Of a stretch of DNA of 64,000 nucleotides, positions 11,573-22,700 are shown piece by piece. Under the pieces are notes generated by a model, which made no database searches, was not told the DNA's origin, and saw nothing but the letters and a program-made list of their open reading frames with translations. A program made the position numbers and the translations under genes. Each line of letters starts with the position of its first letter. The stretch's first letter is position 1. Origin of the DNA: Hydrangea macrophylla (lineage: Eukaryota > Streptophyta > Magnoliopsida > Cornales > Hydrangeaceae); NCBI GenBank assembly GCA_033977485.1, contig CM066988.1, forward strand, positions 52,079,649 to 52,143,648, written 5' to 3'.

Positions 11573-12259
11573 CTATTTTGATTCCTCCACCGGACCTAGT
11601 CCATCCTTCACATCCCTCGGGTCCATCTCCTGAACGTTTAACGTTTCAATAACTGCCTCATAGCGTAGGGAGCTAAGATAACAACTCCGTGCAGTTGGCT
11701 GATCACCACGTAAACTTCCCGGGCCTTGGGGGGTCAGAAACTTTACGACTACAGCATAGGTAAACACGATCGCTTTGGCTTTATTGAGCGTCGGCCTCCC
11801 AAGGATGACGTTGTATGCGGATAGAGCCTCTACAACCACAAAGTTTTTTAGCATAGAGACCTGCAAGGGATGGGCACCCATAAGTACTGGGAACTCAATC
11901 ATACCGAATGGTTGCGTGCTCGAGCCATTGAATCCGACCAAAGGTGTGGCAACCAGTCGGAGTCTGTCCCTTGAGATCCCCAATTGATCGAACGTCGAGG
12001 CGAAGAGAATGTCGGAGGAGCTACCGGTGTCCACCAATACTCTATTCACCGTGTAGTTAGCTATGGAGATTGTTACTACAAGCGGGTCATCGTGGGAGCA
12101 GCAGTCCAAGCCCTTCACGTCGTCAGATGAGAATGTTAATACGTTGGTTGGTCGGGAGTCAGTTGATGGGATATGCCAAACATCCGCTCGGGATGCCTGA
12201 GCATGCCTCTTCCTAGCCGACTGTAAGTCCCCTCCGCCTGAGGTTCCTCCGAAAATCAC
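11573..12259 (-). pseudogene. pro: Tat protease region
   Basis: An open stretch of 228 residues contains the aspartic protease site VLVDTGSSSDILF near residue 77 and the later ILGRPTLN motif, both typical of the Athila/Tat group. It begins in the gag-protease linker (IFGG at its start) and ends at a TAG that continues in the same frame into the RT segment. The active site looks intact, but the protein is cut off from gag and RT by nonsense codons. Confidence 0.85.
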
Positions 12260-12349
12260 ATTGATTTGCTCGAGTGGTTGAGGCTGTTCTGGGGTTCGGG
12301 TGTCCGACCTAGGTCATCTGTCTGCCGCGACAAACTCGGCCAAATGTCC

Positions 12350-13529
12350 CTATTCTATCAGCCTTTTGATGGCCATCTTGAGCTTAAAGCAGTCTTTTGT
12401 GTCGTGACCATGGTCCTTGTGATGCTGGTAATATTTATCCCAGTTTCTCTTCCCGGGATGGCTCTTCAGCTTTGTCTGTTGTTGGAGGAGCCTCTGGGTT
12501 TCGGCGGCGGTCATGACTTCATGAATGGGCCAGGAAAGGGGTGTGAAAGTAATTGGAGCCTGCTCCTGGCCACCTTTTTGCTGATCCAGCTTCGACTTCT
12601 CCCCCAAGCCCTTCTCAGAATCATCACGCTTTCGTTTGGCCCTTGGGGACTCATCTCCTTCAAGGCTAGCACGCTTAGCTTTCAGGAACTCTTCTGTGTC
12701 AATGTACTTTCCAACCCTTTCTGAGAGCTCAACCAAAGTGGCTGGTCGGTTGTTGTGAAATGACATTGCGACTTTAGTGTGCTGTAATCCCGAGCAGAAG
12801 GCCATAATCGCGACTGTTTTGTTCAGGTTGTGAATCTGTAGCCTTTGCTAATTGAAATGGTTGACTAATCTTTTAGGGACTCCCCCCTACGTTGCTTGAT
12901 GGTCAGCAATTGAGTGTCCGGCTGTGACCGATCGAGCATTCCCACGAACTGTCTGATGAAGATCTTACTGAGTGCTTTGAAGTCGCTAATCATTCTGGGT
13001 TTGAGGGTGTGGAACCACTGCGCTGCCGCCCCTTTGAGGGTACCAGGAAAGACAAGGCACAATAGTTCATTAGTGGTGGTAACCAACGCCATTTGGGCCT
13101 TATAAATCCGGACATGATCCACCAGACTTTTTGAACCGTCATAAGAATCGAGGTGCGGTGGCTTGTACTTTCGTGGGATTGGGAATCCCGTGACCCGAAC
13201 GGTGAAAGGCAATTCTGTTTCTATATTGGCGTGATCATGGCATGATTTGCGGCTCAGTGTCTTAATCTGCTTCTACAGGTCCTCAATCTGGGCCTTAATG
13301 TTCGTCGACCGGTCTTTCATTCCGTGTCCGAATAGTACGTCGTGGCGGATGATGAGGCCACTTCCTCAAAGTGCGTTGTCTGCGGGGATAGGGCCCGGCT
13401 TTGGCTCCGAGTAATCATGTTCCTAAGATCCTCACGGCTCTTGGTCGGGAGGTCCTTGGTTGAATCCCTAGCAGTCTGGTCTTGCCCCTCCTCTCTGGCA
13501 TTGTTGATGATTTCTCTGGCGTCCCCCAC
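12350..13529 (-). pseudogene. gag: Tat gag
   Basis: Three pieces make up a degraded gag. At 13317-13529 is an N-terminal stretch. At 12865-13212 is a Retrotrans_gag domain (motifs PPHLDSYDGSKSLVDH, GTLKGAAAQWFHTLKP and F.RQFVGMLD). At 12350-12805 is a Lys/Arg-rich C-terminal part ending in a zinc-knuckle-like YYQHHKDHGHDTKDC, in which the first Cys is Tyr. In-frame stops and shifts separate the pieces. The protein would form virus-like particles. Confidence 0.85.
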
Positions 13530-13930
13530 TCGGCGTGGGTTGGCCCGGGGGCGTCACCGGGTCCGCTCGGGAGCATGGCTATGCTAGTCGTTCCCGAACC
13601 GACCCAGATTCGATGGAGATATAGGCTTAATGTGGGCACACCTTCGGACCCGTACGGGCTCCCGGTCGTGCACGCCCTTCTCGGGCTATTCCTCTATTTG
13701 AGGAACTTTTCCTAGTGGGCCAACAACGCTTCGATCTGCTCCTGAGTCTTCCGATGGCCTTCCAAGAGCTGTGCAAGGGCCGTAGTAACCTGCTCGGAGG
13801 TCATAGAAGTAGCTAGTTACACGGCTTGTGAATCCGTCTAACTTTCTAGAGCAGCGATTTTCTTACCCTTCTTCTGTGGCATGTTTATCAGTAAAAAATT
13901 TGCTTTCGGGAAAAGTCGTTGTCGTTTCCC

Positions 13931-13944
13931 ACAGACGGCGCCAA
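13931..13944 (-). other. Tat element primer-binding site
   Basis: The minus strand reads TTGGCGCCGTCTGT next to the LTR end. TGGCGCC starts are typical of Athila/Tat elements, which use tRNA-Asp or similar; the exact tRNA was not determined. Confidence 0.75.
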
Positions 13945-13946
13945 AC

Positions 13947-14572
13947 TGATGATACAAAAAACTTGTAGAAGAATGATAAGAGAAGGACAATAGAAGTTTG
14001 TATCTGGTTCGATCCCGTTAATAAGGTGATCTACGTCCACGTGTGCGTCGGTGCGCTTTCACTAACAGATCACCGGCGAATTCTGGTGAACTCACAAGAA
14101 GGGCGGTACTACTAGAGGTCGATCGGGTATATGCGTAATAGTGTTGCGTTCTGCTCCTTTATAAGTCTAGAAAGCAATCCCCTCTTAAGGGGGTGGGTGG
14201 CCTCTTTATAGATGCAAGAGACCACCCGTACAAGGTATCTACCAGATTAGGAAACCTAATCTAATTGCAATTCGATGAGCATAAATCACGGGAATTTTCC
14301 TCAGCGGTTCAGGAAACATCTTCTACATTCCATTAGTCTTCTGATTGAGTTAGGAAACTTCTGGAACTGTTCACCGCGAGTCACGGGGTCCGCCTCGGGC
14401 TGTGCCTATCTTGGTCTGTCAGCAATACGAACCCCGAGCGGTATTAATAGACAGGGCGGCTCCGACCTGGATAGCACGGGATGGTTGAATAACATGTCCC
14501 TGATCCGAGTGACTAGGCATTTTGCTGCTGACGTAACAATTTGACTTTAACTGGATATTTTTGGACTTATCA
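13947..14572 (-). repeat. Tat element 5' LTR (right copy)
   Basis: Partner of 3944-4570. On the minus strand it starts TGATAAGTCC and ends GTATCATCA, two bases before the PBS. Confidence 0.92.
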
Positions 14573-15152
14573 CATTTTATAGAGGAGAGAAGTGGGCCTA
14601 TTAATGATTGTCATAATGACGGTCTTGGAATACGTAATGACTTTCATAATTACTGAATATGAAAAGTCCCTTATTTAATAACTGTTGAAAGATGAACCAT
14701 TCAAACATTGGTTCTCTCAACAATTAATAATGTATATCTTTTATATATATATATGTATATACATATATATCTATATTAATTTGGATAATGATCTGTTGGC
14801 TAAATAGTTAGTAGAGTCCAACTAACATAGAAGGCTAGTGGGCCACATTTAATAGGATTTTTAAAAGTCACATAGAAATTTACATTTCATTGAACATGTC
14901 ATAGGTTCAACACATTTTTTATTTTAGTAAAATGTCCCTAAAAAACTTTCACATGATTAATTATGCGAAATTTTGTAACAAAGCGATTTGATTTACTAAT
15001 TAGAAATTTTTGACCAAAATTGAAATGAATTATACGTCCATTAAACTCGAATAAGCCAATATAAGAGACTTTTTATCAAGTTTCATACAAAGATATATTA
15101 TTATATATTTATATGACTTTCATTATTATATATGTGCCCATGTGAATTTCAG
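14573..15152. other. AT-rich stretch before the first visible ABCB exon
   Basis: The left part probably continues the split copia LTR (minus-strand TATA box CTCTATAAAATG at 14573-14584). The remainder is AT-rich intron-like sequence ending in the 3' splice site at 15152. I searched it for the missing first ABCB exon (an N-terminal PFYKLF..AD-type segment) and found nothing. Confidence 0.5.
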
Positions 15153-18100
15153 GTATCCCTCAAGTTCGTGTACTTGGCTATTGGTTCAGGCATCGCTGGA
15201 CTCCTACGTAAGTGCAGCTGAGCCATTGCCTTATAAAACCGTACTTCTTTTTGGTTGCACTAAGCATGATTTCAATCTTGATTTGTTGAAGATTTATTAT
15301 ACCACTACATTGCATGCATGAAATGCACATTTCAGATAGCTTTAGATATGTAATTAACATATACTCCTCCTGTCCCAATTTTAGTATACAAATTATTGTA
15401 TAATCAGAGAATTCCATATTGTCAGTGTTATGTGGTGATCTAGACTAATAATTCGATATTATTTGGCACAAAAATGCCACGTAGAAAACCCTAAAAAAAA
15501 AATAATAATAATAATAATACATAATAAAATCAATACAAGAAATAATGTGTCATACATAGCATCAGCTTACTAGTCATGAGACATCCCATATGTGATGTGA
15601 TAATCCTAGAGACTTTGCACCCATTATTGATCATCATCACCCCATATCATGGGTGACAAGGTGGTCTCAAACCACAAAATAGTTTATTTAATTTGTGAGT
15701 CTTCTCTGAAAACTCAAGACACTCTAACTAGATATTTTTCAAATTTCCCCTTTTAACATGTAAACTCTCGCACTTTCATGCTGACTCTAGTGTGACACTG
15801 AAGTGAAAATTTTAATAAAAAATTGACCCTAAAAAAATAAGTTTCCTAAAATAGTTAAAATTCCAAAATTAGTCCCTTGGGACAGATGGAGTATATATAT
15901 GTGCGCGCGCTCATGTATGGAGAATATTGTTTACTTGTCTTACTTGTAAGCTACGGAGTACTATATATATGTTTGTACTGAAGATATTTTTACTTGTTAT
16001 GGTCGATATACAGAGGTATGGTTTTGGATGGTAACCGGAGAAAGACAAGCAACGCGCATAAGAGGGTTGTACTTAGAAACAATATTAAGGCAAGACATTG
16101 CCTTCTTTGACACTGAAACAACAACAGGGGAGGTCATTGGGAGAATGTCTGGTGACACAATTCTCATTCAAGACGCCATGGGTGAAAAGGTTAGTCTCTG
16201 CTCCATCAAACATGCACAGAGTAGGGAAAATTATACTCCCTCCGTCCCATAATAATAAGTGTTCACATTTCTTTTTTTGGATGTCCCACAATAAGTGTCC
16301 ACTTTCTTAAAGTGGTATATAGCTTATACTTACTTTCCAAAACTACCCTTATAATAAAGACAGTAGCATTTATTTGTGGTTTCAAAACAAGCAAAAAGTC
16401 AAATATCCATCACATCTAAGGCTAAAATTAGAAAGTGATCCTTTAAAGAACCAAAAAAACTAATATAATACAACTTTCTTAAACAATGTGCAAAATAGAA
16501 GTGGACACTTATTATGGGACGGAGGGAGTATAACATATGCATCCTTATGTACCATTTGGTAGGTGCCAATTGATTATAATAAGATGTCATTTTGATGTAA
16601 TTTGAAACTAATTAAATGGTGTCATTTGGAAGTAACGAAATGCTATTTGTTAGTAGCATTTTTAAATAGACATTTTGTAGTAACGATGGTTATAACGGAC
16701 AGTAAACCAAGTCCAATTGTGTAATAATTTTTAGTGTACGTATGGTACAACCAAATGATTTGAATGTATCCTAGGTAGCACCGGTGCGGATGTGGAAATT
16801 TGGGTACGGTGATGCAGGTGCGAGGGATTTGCCAATTTTCTTAAACGTAAATGTGCAGGTGCGGCGGGGGTACTTGGATAAAATTTTAAAAATGCATTTT
16901 TATATAATAGTATATACAAATTATTTTATAATTATTAGTGCATTAGTATATATCCTAGATAGATAATTGTCATTATTATTTTTTATTATTTCTCTTTAAA
17001 CCCCCTAAGTTTTCAAAATTATATGAACTTGTGTTTTTTTTTTTTACAAAAGAAAGCTTAAAAAAAGCCTCAGTCACACTCCAAAAGCACTCACCAAAAT
17101 CCAGTACGGGTGTGCACTAAGTGCGAGTGCGGCAGCCTTTTCGAAGAGTCTGTACTTCATAGATTATATCATAGAAAGTCCCACAAAGTACAATGAGTAA
17201 ACTAAGGGAAATGCTAATCTGCTATGTCTCTAAGAGCTCCTCCAACGCGACACTCAGAGGCGTTGCCAAAGTAAGAGAATAATAGACATGCACCGCCATA
17301 TGGCCTCCCAAATTTTAGATTTATCAAATTTCTCTCATATATAAGAGAAGATTTGGCAATGCCAAATCCTTTCCACATCATGTTTTTTGGGTTTATTGTG
17401 CCCAACAACCATTCTCAATGCTATAGATGACTAAAAAGATAGTTGTGTCAAAAAATGACATTTTTGACAAAATGTTACAATTGGAGCACAATTGTCAAAA
17501 TTTAGCATTTTGGCATTGTAACCGTGTCGAATTTTAACTTTGACATCGAAAAAATAACATGTTGCATTGGAGTGCTCTAAAACTCTCTCTTCTTAAATGA
17601 ACGCACCAAAGAGTCTTTGCCAACCCATTAGAACGAGGGAACTAAAGTGATTTTACAAGTGTCGTAAATAAAATTACTTAAGGGTCCTCACTTTAACGAG
17701 ATGCCAAAAACTTTTCTTATTCATTTAGGGGTTGTCTTGGAAGAATCAAAACCCTTCCTATAACATATGTGTCTGTGCTCAATTTAAATTCACTCTTCAA
17801 ATAGGTTCTATCAAACGGCCCAAATAATGGTTTTTTTAGAACCGGATCCTATTTCATTCACTTCCAAACCCTCCTTAAAATGAACACAATGTTATTCCAT
17901 CTAAAATCCTTAGGTGAATATAACAAGATCAATGTTTGTTATCTAAATATAACCCATAAATGAATGAACACATATGAATATTTATGCTATGTTGGCAATT
18001 ACAGGTGGGGAAGTTCATTCAACTACTGTCAACATTTTTTGGAGGCTTTGTGATAGCCTTTGTAAAAGGATGGCTTCTTTCATTGGTTTTGTCTTCCTGT

Positions 18101-19658
18101 ATTCCTGCTCTAGTGGTTGCTGGTGGAGCAATGGCACTCTTCATGTCCAAAATGTCGAGTCGCGGCCAAATTGCTTATGCAGAAGCTGGAAATGTTGTTG
18201 AACAAACAGTAGGAGCCATTAGAACGGTAAGGCACTATCATGGTTATTAGATTTGGTCAATTCATAGTTGACTCGAGTCTGATAGGATTCGCGATTCAAT
18301 ACAAATTGTTCGTTTGAAAATTTCCTAGTAAAAATTATTCTGGCATCTTCAATGCATGACTGGTAATGCTACAACAAGTCCATAAGTAGAGCCTGATATA
18401 AGCAAAATAGGAGTGGAATCTAGACACTGACTTTTTATGTTTTCACATTAAAATTTTGAACTTTGAAAGCTTTAAGTTTTAAGCGAACAAACTATCGGCA
18501 TTTTGAGCATTGATATGACATGAAGCTTGTGTTAATTAGTTATTCTGTTCATTTTAAGCGTCCACATATTTCTTTGTATGTGAAGTGTATACATACATAT
18601 TATCATTTATTTCTTACAAAGGTGAATCTTACAGTTTATGGTTGACAAGATTCACGATTTTTGACTTCTCCAAAACTATTCATGATTCGATTTATAAATA
18701 CTTCGAGCACTATAGCAGACAAGTTTGTACGCACTTACAAGATAATCTTTTTGTACACATAATATGTAGGTTGCATCCTTTACCGGGGAGGAAATAGCGA
18801 TAAAGAAGTACAATGACAAGCTCCGAATCGCCTATGCCTCAACTGTTCAACAAGGGCTCGGCTCAGGCATAGGACTCGGGTCAATTTTATTGATTATATT
18901 TTGCAGTTATGGTCTTGCTGTATGGTATGGAGCCAAACTCATCATAGAGAGAGGATACACCGGAGGACAAGTCATCAATGTGCTTATGGCAATCATGACC
19001 GGAGGAATGTAAGTATTAAGAACATCGTATTTGTTTTGAACCCATCTCACAAGTTGTGTGATGATCAATTTAGGGAATATTTGGGAGAATTCATGAAATA
19101 AAATCAAATTTAGACCAATTAAGTTATTGTATGGTTTCTAGCAAAATCAACATCATGCTGGTTTGACAAAAACCTTTCTTAAGATTGATTGAGCACATTT
19201 GTTCGATAAATGGGCATTTACCCGATACTTGAACATCTTGAACTAGTTCACTTATGAAACAGAGAACCAATTCTGAACCTTCCCAAACAGCCTCTTCGAG
19301 CAACCAATTTGAAACATTAACCCCCAAAATCTGATTCTATTATGACATTACTTAATAGATTACGCTTTTGTCTGTTTGCTCAATATCTACGTTAGACCTC
19401 TCCTCATCTGAGACAGGTGTGAGAGCTTGATATACATATTGTTGGAGGTGGCTATGAATTGGTTCTGTAGTTCTTAAGTGAACCAGTTTCGTGTACTCAA
19501 GTGTTTGGAAGATGACCTTTTATTGTACAAACGTATGTGCCCGATCTTAAATCACTCTTAAAATAACTGCTTTATCAAACCAACATGACTCTAGATTCAT
19601 AAAATCCCGATAAGAGAATGAGACTCAGAGTGATCCCATCCAAAGAATAATAATAATG

Positions 19659-19703
<45 letters not shown>

Positions 19704-22700
19704 TAACGTTCCTTAAATGTTTTAACACTCCTCATATGAGATCCCGGGTGTGAGAGCTTGCAGGGGCGGAGCTACAGTTAGCATCATATTTTCTAATAAC
19801 TTTCATGCACATACATTAGGGACCTTCTATGATACATCCTAGTGGCCTTTGTTGTATTATACAACCAAATTACTACACTTTAGCATCACTTTTAGTACAA
19901 AAGTGTTGTAACTTTGTATCAAATGTTGTAACTTTAAAAACCATCTTTGTTTTTGGAAAAATCATTTTACGTTTATAAACGTTCCATTTTTTTCAAATGT
20001 TTTACGCTTTGGCACCAAAATTACAACATTTTCGCACCAAAATCAATAGGATGGATGGTACATCCAACTCTACTAGAATTTTTCTATATATTAATGTGAA
20101 TGTGGGCAAATTTTATTTTGGTTTCTATTGATACCCTCAAAATAAATAAGATATGTTATTCTTTTTAATCTCCTGTAGCCGAACAAAGCAAGGTAACCAT
20201 ATTCAATTTTAACAAAAAAAAAAAAAAAAAAAAAGAAGAAGAAAAGAGAAAAAAAGAGCAAGGTAAATAGATGAGACTTGAGAGTTGTATACATATATTA
20301 TTTTTTCAAGTTTTGACACCCTTGATTCCAAAATCCCGGTTCCGCCCCTGAGAGCTTGTAACATTTAACTGACTTCTCTCATTTTTCTTGGATAGGTCAC
20401 TAGGCCAAACATCACCCTGCGTGAATGCATTTTCTGCAGGACAGGCTGCAGCATACAAGATGTTCAAAACCATCAAGCGTAAACCCGAAATCGATTCATA
20501 TGACAGAAATGGCATTATATTAGAAGACATCAATGGGGAAATTGAACTCAAAGATGTGTTCTTCAAATACCCAGCAAGACCGGACGTGCAAATATTTTCA
20601 GGATTCTCATTACAAGTTCCAACCGGCACAACTGCAGCTTTGGTAGGCCAAAGTGGAAGTGGAAAATCAACAGTGATTAGTCTGCTGGAGAGATTTTATG
20701 ATCCCGAGTTTGGTGAAGTTTATATTGACGGTGTGAATTTGAAGAAGTTTCAACTCAAATGGATCAGAGAGAAGATGGGGTTGGTTAGTCAAGAACCGAT
20801 ATTGTTTACAACTACCATAAGAGAAAATATAGCTTATGGAAAAGAAAATGCCACTAATGAGGAGATTAGAACAGCAATTGAGCTTGCTAATGCTGCCAAG
20901 TTCATTGACAAGCTGCCACAGGTGAAAAGTTTTCACATATTATGGGATTAGTGCAGGCGTATCAGATTAGTATTTATAAGGAAAGCAAAAAGAGTTTAAC
21001 AATTACAAGAGGGTAAATATTTTGTATATACTTACGTATAACACAACAAAGGAATTGTTTTAGTAAGTCGTACTAATTTGTCTCAATTTCATTTTTTCAG
21101 GAATGTGAAAATATAGTTCTAACTATCGATCTAAACTTCTCATATTTTACAAATATTCTTTTAAAAGAACCAGTTAAGTTTTTTAAATTTATTTTGCGGT
21201 GTGTTTTATTGTGTTTACTAAAAGAAGAGGCAAAAAACCTAGACATTGATCTTAACCACCACAAATTCATTCATATCTTCAACCATTTCTTCACTTTATC
21301 TGAGTAAAGTGCATTTTGTGACGTGCTTGTAAGATAAAAATAAAATAGTCTTATGACAACGGAAAATTTCATACACTTTAGAGACAAAGTTTCAAACTTT
21401 TTTGCATTTGTTATTGTTTTCGATACTTCTAGTTTCAAATGTAGTCCAAATGTCATGTTAATGTTTTGATACAAAATACTGCTTTGGATCATTATTCTTC
21501 TTTGAAAACGAGGTGCTTGTAGCAAGATAACGAGTACAAAATGGAGAGAGAAAGATTTATGGAATTATGTTAGTGGCTTCTGTATAATTATCATTATTAT
21601 TATATTGTTGCCTTCTCTATAGTTTTCAAGTTGTAGTTGCCTTCAATCTTAATAATGATCGAAAAATTTCCAAACTGTCTATTACTGAAGTACATTAAGT
21701 TTCTGTGCTGTGAGCAATAAAACAAACATATGTTTACAGGGGCTTGACACAATGGTAGGTGAGCATGGAACTCAGCTGTCAGGGGGACAAAAACAAAGAA
21801 TAGCTATTGCGAGAGCGATTTTGAAGAACCCGAGAATTCTTCTTCTTGATGAAGCAACAAGTGCACTTGATGCAGAGTCAGAACGCATTGTACAAGATGC
21901 CCTGGAGAAGATTATGACGAATAGGACAACTGTGGTTGTTGCACATCGTCTGACAACTATAAAAAATGCAGACCTTATAGCAGTTGTTCAAGCTGGAAAA
22001 CTTGTTGAGCAAGGTAATTGCACAACAGTTGTTTCATATCCTATGTTTTGAGTTCTTTCACAATTATGGGGACAAAGGGTCTGTTTAGGTTCTTAAATTT
22101 AGGGAGGGATAGGGGAAGGAAAACACTGTGGTATATATTTACTTGGCTTAGTTCATAATGAAAACAATGAGAAAAATAGAAACAGACAAAACGTTGGGGG
22201 AAAAGAAAATTAAAGTTTTTGAATTTGTGAGTCAATTTATATTCTCTTTTCTTGAGTTCCTATTATATTTAGTGCTTTTTTTAAGAGTGGAAAAAACTAG
22301 GAAGAACGCTATGGAAATAGCTTCCTTTCTTATGTTCATTTTATTTAACTTTTTCTCTATCAGAATATGCAATTCGAGCCTAACTTGAAAATTTTCATAA
22401 AATTGAATGATAGGAACTCATGCTGAGTTGATCAAATATCCTGAAGGGGCTTACTCGCAGCTAGTTCGTTTACAAGAAGGAAATAATAATCAAGCTGACG
22501 ATACAGGAGAGATGGAAAGAGAGAGTTTTCATACAAGCCTAGATATAGATATAAGCTTGAGTAATTCTTTAAATTCGAGATTGTCTGTGAGGAGATCCGA
22601 AAGTAGAGGCTCGTCTGGACGACGCTCCTTCACACATATCAGCAACAGTGTTCCCGGTTCCATTGGGATCCATGAAACTGAAATGGGAGAAGATAAAAGT

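Larger units (their letters stand above)
3944..14572 (-). mobile_element. Ty3/gypsy retrotransposon, Tat type, with antisense gene
   Basis: A 10.6-kb element with two LTRs of about 627 bp (3944-4570 and 13947-14572). On the minus strand come a PBS (13931-13944), gag, protease, RT, an RNase H region, a second RNase H-like domain, integrase, the antisense gene 5423-7502 (plus strand), and a polypurine tract (4571-4586). The LTR ends are TGATA...TCA. The flanks CCTTT (3939-3943) and CATTT (14573-14577) differ at one base and are the likely target duplication. The two LTRs differ at roughly one base in ten by eye, so this is an old insertion. Gag-pol carries many stops. The RT and RNase H motifs and the antisense gene fit the Tat/Ogre/Retand branch. 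Confidence 0.9.

Noticed and set aside
12266..12724. Plus-strand 152-codon open frame rich in Leu and Phe
   Set aside because: It is the shadow of the Tat gag C-terminus on the other strand.
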